Source: DASUZD01 sp036377055 (GTDB lineage: Bacteria; Actinomycetota; Thermoleophilia; Gaiellales; Gaiellaceae). From it: a stretch of 5,258 nucleotides of DNA. A model generated the notes under the pieces. It was not told the origin of the DNA. It did no database searches and saw only the letters and a program-made list of their open reading frames with translations. This document shows positions 1 through 5,258 of this stretch, one piece after another. The DNA is taken from positions 1-5,258 of the forward strand of contig DASUZD010000310.1 of NCBI GenBank assembly GCA_036377055.1, written 5' to 3'. Position 1 is the first letter of the stretch, and each line of letters starts with the position of its first letter. The translations under genes were made by a program, and so were the position numbers.

Positions 1-627
1 GCGAGCCATTCGCGAGCGCAGCGGCAGCTCGAGGTCCGGGTCGACGTCGACCTCGATCCGCACTGCGGCGCGCTCGGCCCGCTCCGCAAGTCGCTCGACG
101 ACCTCGCCGATCACGGGAGCGACGCGCTCCGTCCCGAGCCCAACGACCTCGCGCCCCGTCTCGAGCTCGCTCAGGAACAGCACCTCACCGATCAGCTCGT
201 TGATCTGCTCGACCTCCGCTCGCGCCTGCTCGATGAGCTCGAGCGGGTCCGAGCCCGGAAGCGACGCGCCCTCGAGCAGCGTCAGCAACCGGGCGAGCGG
301 CGTCCGGAGCTCGTGGGAGACCGCTGCCGTGAAGCCGGCCCGCAGCTCCTCGTAGGCCGCGAGCCCGGGCGCGCTCAGGTAGACGAGCGTCTCGCGGCGT
401 CCGTCGACCTCGTACGGGACACGGACGGGCACGTGCGCGGGATCGACGAGCCGCTCGGGCAGCGGCAGCCCCTCCTCGAGCCCCACCAGCGACTGGCGCG
501 CGCGGCGGCTCGCGCCGATGACGCGCTCCTCGTCGTCGAGCACGACGACGATCTCGCGGCTCTCCTCGATCAACACGCGACCCCGTTCAGCTTCGAGCCT
601 CGCGTCGACGCTTCCTTGCGCGTTCAC
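1..627 (-). CDS. Sensor histidine kinase, N-terminal part (PAS-like region + HisKA), runs off the left edge
   Basis: The reverse strand reads open for 209 codons from GTG at 627 to base 1. Residues 96-112 hold a classic H-box, FTAAVSHELRTPLARLL, with the phospho-accepting histidine at residue 105. It is followed by the second helix of the HisKA dimerisation hairpin (EQARAEVEQINELIGEVLFL) and then SELETG, a typical spacer before the ATPase domain. The ATPase domain (N, G1, G2 boxes) is outside the window. Residues 8-90 (RVLIEESREIVVVLDDEERV...) resemble a short or degenerate PAS fold. No membrane helix is visible, so the part seen looks cytosolic. An in-frame TAG at 648-646 limits the start. 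GTG 627 has GGTGA seven bases upstream; GTG 576 is a weaker alternative. The gene is divergent from the response regulator at 688, its likely partner. By family knowledge the protein autophosphorylates on His105 and passes phosphate to a regulator aspartate; the signal is unknown. Confidence 0.9.
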   Translation of the reverse strand, partial: MNAQGSVDARLEAERGRVLIEESREIVVVLDDEERVIGASRRARQSLVGLEEGLPLPERLVDPAHVPVRVPYEVDGRRETLVYLSAPGLAAYEELRAGFTAAVSHELRTPLARLLTLLEGASLPGSDPLELIEQARAEVEQINELIGEVLFLSELETGREVVGLGTERVAPVIGEVVERLAERAERAAVRIEVDVDPDLELPLRSRMAR

Positions 628-687
628 CAGATCGTCACCACTCGGCTACCAGCTTCGACACCTCCAGGTCATTATCGTGAGCCGCAG
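628..687. promoter_or_regulatory. Divergent kinase/regulator intergenic region with candidate -10 elements
   Basis: This 60-base gap must hold the start signals of both divergent genes. On the minus strand GATAAT (676-671) matches the -10 consensus at five of six positions and would give a leader of about 37 bases carrying the GGTGA site of the kinase. On the plus strand TATCGT (673-678) fits TANNNT and lies 9 bases before the regulator ATG, implying a very short leader, which agrees with the lack of a good Shine-Dalgarno there. The two hexamers overlap. No convincing -35 box was found for either, so these are candidates only. Confidence 0.35.
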
Positions 688-1383
688 ATGGCCAACGTGC
701 TGATCGTCGAGGACGACGAGATCATCGGCCAGGGCATGGCGCAGCACCTGAGCGCCGCGGGCCTGGATCCCGTCTGGGTGACGAAGGGCGAGCAGGGGCT
801 GGCGCGGCTGCGGTACGAGCACCCCGACGTCTGCGTGCTCGACCTGATGCTGCCGCAGAAGGACGGCTGGAGCGTGATCGAGGCCGCGCGGGCCGACGGG
901 ATCGGGACGCCGATCATCGTCGTCAGCGCGCGCGGAACCGAGCACGACCGCGTCCACGCGCTCGAGCTCGGCGCCGACGACTACCTCGTGAAGCCGTTCT
1001 CGATGCGGGAGCTCGTCGCGCGCGTGCAGGCGGCGGCCCGGCGCGGCGCCCGGCCGCAAGAGGCGCGGCGCGGCGACCCGATCGAGATCGAGGAGCTCCG
1101 CATCGATCCCGACCAGGTCGAGGCGTACGTCGAGGGCGAGGGCGTAGGCCTCACGCCGACGGAGTTCCGGCTCCTCTACGCGCTCGCGCTGGAGCGCGGC
1201 CGCGTCGTCACGCGCGACGAGCTGCTCCAGCGGGTGTGGGGCCGCCGCGAGACTCGCCGCGACCGCACCGTCGACGTCTTCGTTCGCAAGATGCGCGATA
1301 AGATCGACCGCCGCGCCCCGCGGCACACGTTCATCCAGACGCGCTACGGCGTCGGCTACAAGCTCGACCCGGTTCCGAAGTAG
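688..1383 (+). CDS. OmpR/PhoB-family response regulator
   Basis: A 231-residue protein, the usual length for this family. The receiver domain (about 1-118) has the acidic pair D9/D10 in LIVEDDE, phospho-acceptor D52 in VLDLMLPQKDGW, the switch serine S80 in PIIVVSAR and the conserved lysine K102 in DYLVKPF. A linker rich in alanine and arginine (113-129) leads to a winged-helix DNA-binding domain (about 132-228) with LTPTEFRLL (155-163), the RVVTRDELLQRVWG helix (172-185), the recognition-helix region RTVDVFVRKMRDKI (193-206) and the C-terminal hairpin RYGVGYKL. The same frame stays open back to 313, but that part is antisense to the kinase and does not look like a receiver; the domain begins at MANVLIVEDDE, so ATG 688 is the start. 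It probably receives phosphate from the divergent kinase. Targets cannot be read from sequence; the nearby oxidase operon is one possibility. Confidence 0.95.
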   Translation: MANVLIVEDDEIIGQGMAQHLSAAGLDPVWVTKGEQGLARLRYEHPDVCVLDLMLPQKDGWSVIEAARADGIGTPIIVVSARGTEHDRVHALELGADDYLVKPFSMRELVARVQAAARRGARPQEARRGDPIEIEELRIDPDQVEAYVEGEGVGLTPTEFRLLYALALERGRVVTRDELLQRVWGRRETRRDRTVDVFVRKMRDKIDRRAPRHTFIQTRYGVGYKLDPVPK

Positions 1384-1496
1384 CTAGTCTGTCGTTCGAA
1401 CAAGCGCGCGATGTCCAAGGCAGCTGTGGCACGTCGGCTATCGGCTTAGGCACCCGACGCACAGAGAACCTACCTCGACGTTGTCATTATCAAGTT
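1384..1496. other. Intergenic region after the response regulator
   Basis: This 113-base stretch lies between two genes on the same strand. It contains the 8-base palindrome GTTCGAAC (from about 1394) and a weak possible hairpin, CGTCGG (1432-1437) with CCGACG (1454-1459) around a 16-base loop. Neither has a T-tract, so no terminator can be called. One forward frame stays open through it but has no usable start codon before GTG 1497. Base composition begins to fall here relative to the regulator gene. Confidence 0.5.
1485..1490 (+). promoter_or_regulatory. Candidate -10 element for the 1497 gene
   Basis: CATTAT matches the -10 consensus at four of six positions, including the conserved second A and last T, and sits six bases before GTG 1497. 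If used, transcription would begin at or next to the start codon. The gene has no visible Shine-Dalgarno, which agrees with a leaderless message. No -35 box was recognised, so the call is tentative. Confidence 0.25.
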
Positions 1497-2204
1497 GTGG
1501 TCGCGGACACGCTCGCCCTATGGACAGAGATTCTGGCGATCGCGACGTTTGCCCTAGCCGTCGTGGGAACGGCGAGCCTCGCGCTGACAAGGAAGCTCGC
1601 AACGTCGGCCGAGCGAGCCGCAGATGCGGCTCAGCGAACTGCAGAGGCGGACCGACTCGCGCTTCAAGGCGCAGTCCGGCCGCTCCTCACGGCGGCCGCT
1701 CCCGCTCGGACCCCCGCCGGGCGGTCGGAAGTAGACCTTTCGTTCCACGCCCTCGGTGACCCTTCTACCTACAAAGGGGTGAGGGGTACTGTGTTTGTCC
1801 ACAACGGCGGCATCACCAATCCTGCCGTGACGCTCGTCTCGGTTCCTATAAAAAACGTTGGCGCTGGAGTAGCGGTCGTTGGGGGGCCACCTCGGATCCG
1901 GCCGAAAGGGATGGCGTGGGAGACCGCCGGAACAGCCACGTCCATGATCATCGGCGCAGACGGGCTGAGTCGACTTCAATGGGTGGTTGGTCATCGACTT
2001 GGTGGAGAGCGATTCGATGTGGAGGTTGATTACACAGACGCTCGAGGCGGACAGCCGATGCGTACGCGATTGCGAGTAGAGCGCGAGGTTGATTCGGCGT
2101 GGAGTGTCACGGGCATCGCGTTGTACGAGAGGGGTGAAGAGGGATCCCGTCTTCTCGTTCGCTCAGGCGATTGGGCTGGCGACGACGAGGAAGGACTGTG
2201 CTAG
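1497..2204 (+). CDS. Hypothetical single-pass membrane-anchored protein, lower G+C than its neighbours
   Basis: A 235-residue protein that I do not recognise. Residues 11-31 (ILAIATFALAVVGTASLALT) form one strong membrane helix, followed by TRK, so the positive-inside rule places the rest in the cytoplasm. Residues 34-60 are an alanine-rich, charged helix, possibly a short coiled coil. From RPLL (61-64) on, the pattern suggests a beta-sandwich: VRGTVFVHN (95-103), VPIKNVGAGVAVVGG (116-130), ERFDVEVDYTDARG (171-184), WSVTGIALYE (202-211). The motif KNVGAGVA recurs, from memory, in uncharacterised proteins with a helix-plus-beta layout. The tail is acidic and ends in Cys. GTG 1497 places the membrane helix at the N-terminus; there is no in-frame ATG or GTG upstream and no Shine-Dalgarno. 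A hand count gives about 63% G+C over 1501-2200 against about 73% for the regulator gene, with many A/T-ending codons, suggesting acquisition by transfer or weak codon selection. Function unknown. Confidence 0.75.
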   Translation: MVADTLALWTEILAIATFALAVVGTASLALTRKLATSAERAADAAQRTAEADRLALQGAVRPLLTAAAPARTPAGRSEVDLSFHALGDPSTYKGVRGTVFVHNGGITNPAVTLVSVPIKNVGAGVAVVGGPPRIRPKGMAWETAGTATSMIIGADGLSRLQWVVGHRLGGERFDVEVDYTDARGGQPMRTRLRVEREVDSAWSVTGIALYERGEEGSRLLVRSGDWAGDDEEGLC

Positions 2205-2230
2205 CTCCACCTGCGTCCGCCAATACCGTC

Positions 2231-2249
2231 TCGCTCAATCGTTGAGCGG
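2231..2249. terminator. Small hairpin between convergent genes, possible bidirectional terminator
   Basis: CGCTCAA (2232-2238) pairs perfectly with TTGAGCG (2242-2248) around a three-base TCG loop, plus one T-G wobble pair outside. It lies 27 bases past the stop of the 1497 gene and spans the stop codon (2237-2235) of the convergent 96-residue gene. There is no T-run on either side, so it is not a classic intrinsic terminator; its place at a convergent junction is the main support. Confidence 0.4.
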
Positions 2250-2525
2250 CTCGTGGGGCAACCCGCTGGCGACCGTGCGCCGGCCACCGGCCTCGTAGAC
2301 CACGTCCACCGTCTCGTTCTTTCGGTACGTGCCCGCAACCCCTAGGAACATCGACAGCCACCTCATCGGTCCGAGCCTCCCCTCCTTCGCTAGCGAACGT
2401 TCGAAGACGAGCGCGCCAGGCTCGTGGCGGAAGTCGACTCCCTCCCGCTGGCGCACGCCGTTCACGTAGACCTCGAAGTCGCCGACGACTTCGGGCGGCA
2501 GCTCAACCCGCGTCCGCTCGGCCAT
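2235..2525 (-). CDS. Small protein of unknown function (96 aa), divergent from coxB
   Basis: A 96-residue protein without a signal peptide. It looks like a small beta-rich domain: RVELPPEVVGDFEVYVNGV (6-24), then RQREGVDFRHEPGALVFER (25-43), a middle stretch rich in aromatic and hydrophobic residues (GPMRWLSMFLGVAGTYRKN, 52-70), and a closing strand ETVDVVYEAGGRRTV (71-85). The arrangement F-x-VYVNGV-x-Q-x-x-G-x-DF ... DVVYE resembles the beta repeat in many phage tail and adhesin proteins, but here it stands alone. The 52-70 stretch could be a short amphipathic, membrane-touching segment. From memory, similar small proteins of unknown function occur in related actinobacteria; this was not checked. 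The ATG at 2525 is preceded by no Shine-Dalgarno but by TAGTCT seven bases away, suggesting a leaderless message. Its shared promoter region with coxB hints at co-expression with the oxidase; any functional link is inference. Confidence 0.8.
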   Translation of the reverse strand: MAERTRVELPPEVVGDFEVYVNGVRQREGVDFRHEPGALVFERSLAKEGRLGPMRWLSMFLGVAGTYRKNETVDVVYEAGGRRTVASGLPHEPLND

Positions 2526-2531
2526 CGTTCA

Positions 2532-2538
2532 TAGACTA
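2532..2538. promoter_or_regulatory. Symmetric bidirectional -10 element (TAGACTA) for coxB and the 96-aa gene
   Basis: The 19-base gap 2526-2544 is centred on base 2535, and so is the heptamer TAGACTA. Read forward it gives TAGACT (2532-2537), seven bases before GTG 2545 of coxB. Read in reverse it gives TAGTCT (2538-2533), seven bases before ATG 2525. Both fit TANNNT. Neither gene has a Shine-Dalgarno, so both messages would start at, or one base before, their start codons. No -35 boxes were recognised on either side, where they would fall inside the opposite coding region. Confidence 0.6.
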
Positions 2539-2544
2539 CGGCCC

Positions 2545-3531
2545 GTGCGCCGCCCGGCTCTCGTCGTCACGCTCGTCGTCGGCGCGGCGCTCGTCCTGGC
2601 GGGAGCCGCCGTCGCGGGCAACGGGGGGTTCGCCCCGGCGACGCCGCAGTCGCCGAACGCGAACCGGATCAACGACGCGTACGACCTGATCGCGATCCCG
2701 ACCGGGATCATCCTCGTCCTCGTCGAGGCGAGCCTGATCGTCTTCGTCGTCCGCTACCGCCGCGGTCGCCGGCCGCGCGACGCCGAGGGACCGCAGATGC
2801 ACGGCGCGACGCGCCTCGAGCTCATCTGGACAGCGATCCCGGTGCTGATCCTCGCCGCGATCGCGGCGTTCATCTTCTACAAGCTCCCGGGGATCAAGGA
2901 CGTCCCGAAGGCGAAGGCCGGGAACGAGCCCGTCGAGATCCGGATCGACGCGCACCAGTTCTACTGGCAGTTCACCTATCCCAACGGCGTCGTCTCGATC
3001 GACGAGCTGCACGCGCCGGTGGGCAAGGTCGTGAAGGTCGACATCCACTCGCAGGACGTCGACCACAGCTGGTGGATTCCGGAGCTCGGCGGGAAGTTCG
3101 ACGCGATCCCGGGCGTCGTCAACCACACGTGGTTCCGCGCGCGCCGGATCGGCACGTACCGCGGCCAGTGCGGCGAGTTCTGCGGCGTCTTCCACGCGGC
3201 GATGAACGCCGACGTGAAGATCGAGTCGCAGGCCGCCTACGAGCGCTGGGTCTCGGCAGGCGCCGCCACAGCGCTTGGGAAGTCCGTGTGGACCGGTGTC
3301 TGCGCGAAGTGCCACGGCCTCGCCGGAAAGGGCGACTACGGCCCGCCGATCTCCGGCAGCCCGATCCTCGTCGACAGCGCGCAGCTGAAGAGGCTGCTCG
3401 AGAACGGGCGCGACCAGCCGAACATCCCGGGCGTGATGCCGCCGGTCGGGCGCGACTGGACGGGCAAGCAGCTCGACGCGCTGCTCGCGTACGTCAGGAA
3501 GAACGTGGCCGGAGGCGCAGGTGGCGCCTGA
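2545..3531 (+). CDS. coxB: Cytochrome c oxidase subunit II fused to a C-terminal cytochrome c domain (caa3 type)
   Basis: A 328-residue membrane-bound electron-entry subunit of an aa3-type oxidase. Residues 1-24 look like a signal peptide ending AAVA; there is no lipobox cysteine. Two membrane helices follow (about 48-70 and 92-112), then the CuA cupredoxin domain (about 128-235) on the outer face. The CuA ligands are all present: H174 in DVDHSWWIPELG, then C209, E211, C213, H217 and M220 in QCGEFCGVFHAAM. The aromatic patch FYWQFTYPNG (139-148) is the usual electron-entry region. Residues 245-320 form a class I cytochrome c domain with heme site C253-A-K-C256-H257 and likely axial M298 in GVMPPVG. 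Such a fusion lets the enzyme accept electrons without a separate soluble cytochrome. GTG 2545 is chosen because it gives a complete signal peptide; there is no Shine-Dalgarno, and a -10-like TAGACT lies seven bases upstream. The gene overlaps coxA by 11 bases. Confidence 0.96.
   Translation: MRRPALVVTLVVGAALVLAGAAVAGNGGFAPATPQSPNANRINDAYDLIAIPTGIILVLVEASLIVFVVRYRRGRRPRDAEGPQMHGATRLELIWTAIPVLILAAIAAFIFYKLPGIKDVPKAKAGNEPVEIRIDAHQFYWQFTYPNGVVSIDELHAPVGKVVKVDIHSQDVDHSWWIPELGGKFDAIPGVVNHTWFRARRIGTYRGQCGEFCGVFHAAMNADVKIESQAAYERWVSAGAATALGKSVWTGVCAKCHGLAGKGDYGPPISGSPILVDSAQLKRLLENGRDQPNIPGVMPPVGRDWTGKQLDALLAYVRKNVAGGAGGA
3511..3515 (+). promoter_or_regulatory. Shine-Dalgarno of coxA, inside the coxB end
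   Basis: GGAGG lies five bases before GTG 3521, within the last codons of coxB. It decides the coxA start over the in-frame GTG and ATG codons further down (for example ATG 3572), and indicates translational coupling of the two subunits. Confidence 0.85.
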
Positions 3532-5152
3532 GCCGGTGACCGCCCCCGTGCCGTGGTACCGCGGCCGCGTGATGAGCTGGGTCACGACCGTCGACCACAA
3601 GCGGATCGGGATTCTCTACATCGGGACGAGCCTGGTCTTCTTCCTCCTCGGCGGCGTGTTCGCGCTGCTGATGCGGGCGCAGCTCGCGACGCCGAACGAG
3701 CACTTCGTCACGCGGACGTCCTACAACGAGCTCTTCACGATGCACGGGACGACGATGGTCTTCCTCTTCGTCGTCCCGATCCTCGCCGGCTTCGCGAACT
3801 TCCTCGTCCCGCTGATGATCGGCGCGCGCGACGTCGCCTTCCCGCGCCTGAACGCGCTCTCGTACTGGCTGTACGTGCTGGGCGGCGTCGTGATGATGGG
3901 AAGCTTCTTCGCGGCCCAGGGACCCGCGAAGTCAGGCTGGTACAGCTACCCGCCGCTCTCCGAGGGCTTCTTCTCGCCGGGCCACGGCCAGGACTACTGG
4001 ATCCTCGCCATCCACCTGACGTCGATCTCGTCCGTGATCGGCGCGATCAACTTCATCGTCACCATCCACAACATGCGCGCCCCGGGGATGAGCTGGATGC
4101 GGCTGCCGCTCTTCGTCTGGACGATCGAGATCTACGCGATCCTGCTCCTGATCGCAGTCTCGGAGCTCTCCGGCGCCCTGACGCTCCTCCTGCTCGACCG
4201 CCAGGTCGGGACCCACTTCTTCCTCCCCCAGGACGGCGGCAACGCGGTGCTCTACCAGCACCTGTTCTGGTTCTTCGGCCATCCCGAGGTCTACGTGATG
4301 GTGCTGCCCGCGATGGGGATCATCTCGGAGGTGATCCCGGTCTTCTCGCGGAAGCCGATCTTCGGCTACAAGGCGATCGCCTTCTCGACGGTCGCGATCG
4401 GGTTCTACTCGATGCTCGTCTGGGCGCACCACATGTTCAGCGTCGGTCTGCCGACCTACCTGAACGTCTTCTTCATGCTCTCGTCGATGACGATCGCCGT
4501 CCCGACCGGGATCAAGATCTTCAACTGGATCGCGACCACCTGGCGCGGCAACCTGATCTTCGACACGCCGCTCCTCTTCGCGCTCGGTTTCGTCGGCCTC
4601 TTCACGATCGGCGGCCTCTCGGGGATCTTCCTCGCCGCGTTCCCGGTGGACTGGCAGGTGACGGACACGTACTACGTCGTCGCGCACATGCACTACGTCC
4701 TCTTCGGCGGGACCGCCTTCGGGCTCTTCGCGGGGCTCTACTACTGGTGGCCGAAGATGTTCGGTCGTGTGCTCGACGAGCGGCTCGGGAAGGCACACTT
4801 CTGGCTCACGTTCATCGGCTTCAACGCCACGTTCTTCCCGCAGCACATGCTGGGCCTGCTCGGAATGCCGCGCCGGATCTACACCTACGACCACCACGGG
4901 CTCTGGGAGGCGTACAACCTGATCTCCTCGATCGGCTCCGGGATCCTCGCGCTCGGGGTGCTGACCTTCCTCGTGAACGTCGTGAAGACGGCGCGCGTGG
5001 GCCGGCGGGTCGGCAACGACCCGTGGCTCGCGGACACGCTCGAGTGGTACACGACCTCGCCGCCGCCGGACTGGAACTTCGACCGCGTCCCGTTCGTGAC
5101 GAGCGCGCGGCCGCTGCGCGACCTGCGGCGCCGGCTCGCGGAGGTGCGATGA
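3521..5152 (+). CDS. coxA: Cytochrome c oxidase subunit I (aa3-type heme-copper oxidase, A1 subfamily)
   Basis: A 543-residue, roughly twelve-helix catalytic subunit that reduces O2 to water and pumps protons across the cytoplasmic membrane. Ligands are assigned from family motifs: H75 (TMHGTTMVF) and H391 hold the low-spin heme; H389 in VVAHMHYVLFGG binds the high-spin heme a3; CuB is held by H254 in WFFGHPEVYV and H303/H304 in WAHHMF. Y258, four residues after H254, is the tyrosine expected to be cross-linked to it. Proton-path residues are present: D104 in LMIGARDVAFPRLN (D-channel entry), E256 in GHPEV (its inner end, the mark of the A1 type) and T329/K332 in PTGIKIF (K-channel). No ligand is missing and no frameshift is seen. 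It starts at GTG 3521, 11 bases inside coxB, with a strong Shine-Dalgarno, and its stop overlaps the next start as ATGA. The C-terminal tail (from about 495) is hydrophilic and cytoplasmic, containing EWYTTSPPPDWNF, a sequence usual in this family. Confidence 0.98.
   Translation: MAPEPVTAPVPWYRGRVMSWVTTVDHKRIGILYIGTSLVFFLLGGVFALLMRAQLATPNEHFVTRTSYNELFTMHGTTMVFLFVVPILAGFANFLVPLMIGARDVAFPRLNALSYWLYVLGGVVMMGSFFAAQGPAKSGWYSYPPLSEGFFSPGHGQDYWILAIHLTSISSVIGAINFIVTIHNMRAPGMSWMRLPLFVWTIEIYAILLLIAVSELSGALTLLLLDRQVGTHFFLPQDGGNAVLYQHLFWFFGHPEVYVMVLPAMGIISEVIPVFSRKPIFGYKAIAFSTVAIGFYSMLVWAHHMFSVGLPTYLNVFFMLSSMTIAVPTGIKIFNWIATTWRGNLIFDTPLLFALGFVGLFTIGGLSGIFLAAFPVDWQVTDTYYVVAHMHYVLFGGTAFGLFAGLYYWWPKMFGRVLDERLGKAHFWLTFIGFNATFFPQHMLGLLGMPRRIYTYDHHGLWEAYNLISSIGSGILALGVLTFLVNVVKTARVGRRVGNDPWLADTLEWYTTSPPPDWNFDRVPFVTSARPLRDLRRRLAEVR
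5140..5144 (+). promoter_or_regulatory. Shine-Dalgarno of the gene after coxA
   Basis: GGAGG lies four bases before ATG 5149, inside the last codons of coxA. With the ATGA stop/start overlap it indicates coupled translation and fixes the start of the downstream gene. Confidence 0.8.
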
Positions 5153-5258
5153 CGGACGCGGTCGCTCCGGGCTTCTGGCTGCGGCTGACCGCGCTCGCCG
5201 GGATGGGAGCGACGCTCCTCGCCGTCGTCAGCGGCGCGGCGAGCCTGGGGACAGCCCA
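5149..5258 (+). CDS. Start of a membrane protein in the cox operon, cut by the right edge
   Basis: Only 36 whole codons are visible: MTDAVAPGFWLRL, then a hydrophobic helix from about residue 13 (TALAGMGATLLAVVSGAASL), ending GTA at the edge. The gene begins at the ATGA overlap with coxA, with GGAGG upstream, so it is part of the operon. In related organisms genes after coxA often encode heme A or heme O synthesis enzymes (CtaA/CtaB) or subunits III and IV. A leading helix with a VVSGA-like stretch would suit a CtaA-type or heme O synthase protein with an N-terminal extension, but this is a weak guess and the visible part is too short to assign. Confidence 0.8.
   Translation, partial: MTDAVAPGFWLRLTALAGMGATLLAVVSGAASLGTA

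Noticed and set aside
313..687. N-terminal extension of the response regulator frame back to 313
   Set aside because: This part is antisense to the H-box and PAS-like region of the kinase and carries no receiver sequence; the receiver fold begins at ATG 688.
646..1326. A 226-codon minus-strand open frame opposite the response regulator
   Set aside because: It is rich in Arg, Ala, Asp and Leu without motifs; the plus strand encodes an intact two-domain regulator.
1432..1459. CGTCGG/CCGACG inverted repeat as a terminator for the response regulator
   Set aside because: A six-pair stem with a 16-base loop and no T-tract is expected by chance in sequence this rich in G and C.
1481..1759. A TTG-started 92-codon frame overlapping the 1497 gene
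   Set aside because: It is Arg- and Ser-rich with no membrane or domain pattern and ends early, while the GTG 1497 frame gives a coherent membrane helix and beta-rich domain.
1384..2234. Mobile element carrying the lower-G+C gene
   Set aside because: No transposase, integrase, terminal inverted repeats or flanking direct repeats could be found; only base composition hints at transfer.
2536..3600. A 354-codon minus-strand open frame opposite coxB
   Set aside because: It has the same composition artefact, no domain pattern, and overlaps the start of both coxB and coxA.
3932..4897. A 321-codon open frame on the minus strand within coxA
   Set aside because: Its product is almost entirely Arg, Glu, Asp, His and Val, the usual mirror image of a high-GC gene with C/G third positions; coxA on the other strand is beyond doubt.
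1..5258. tRNA, rRNA, CRISPR array or riboswitch
   Set aside because: No cloverleaf, regularly spaced repeats or known aptamer cores were recognised by eye, and the gaps between genes are too short for most of these.

Overview
The window reads as chromosomal DNA from a high-GC actinobacterium. A hand count gives about 73% G+C over 781-1380, with GTG starts and strong C/G bias at third codon positions. The pairing of a caa3-type oxidase (subunit II fused to cytochrome c) with a small divergent protein of unknown function would fit the Thermoleophilia (Gaiellales/Solirubrobacterales). That placement is from memory of gene style, not from a search.

Layout: 1-627 (minus strand) is the 5' part of a histidine kinase with a soluble sensor region; its ATPase domain lies beyond the left edge. 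Divergent from it, 688-1383 (plus) encodes an OmpR/PhoB-type response regulator. After a 113-base gap, 1497-2204 (plus) encodes an unrecognised protein with one membrane helix, and its G+C (about 63%) is clearly lower than that of its neighbour. It converges on a 96-residue protein of unknown function at 2525-2235 (minus), with a small hairpin at the junction. From 2545 to the right edge (plus) runs a respiratory operon: coxB (CuA subunit II plus cytochrome c), coxA (heme-copper subunit I) and the first 36 codons of a membrane protein, each overlapping the next.

How the parts fit: CoxB takes electrons through its own c-type heme and CuA, and CoxA reduces oxygen at the heme a3/CuB site while pumping protons. 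All ligands of both subunits that can be recognised by motif are present. The kinase and regulator probably form one two-component pair. A role for that pair in controlling the oxidase is only a guess from proximity.

The most striking non-coding feature is the 19-base gap between the 96-residue gene and coxB. It is centred exactly on TAGACTA, which gives a TANNNT -10 element on each strand, each 7 bases from its start codon. Neither gene has a Shine-Dalgarno sequence, whereas the two downstream operon genes have clear GGAGG sites. This suggests a bidirectional promoter producing two leaderless (or nearly leaderless) transcripts. I saw no RNA gene, CRISPR array, insertion sequence or clearly new multi-gene system in the window.
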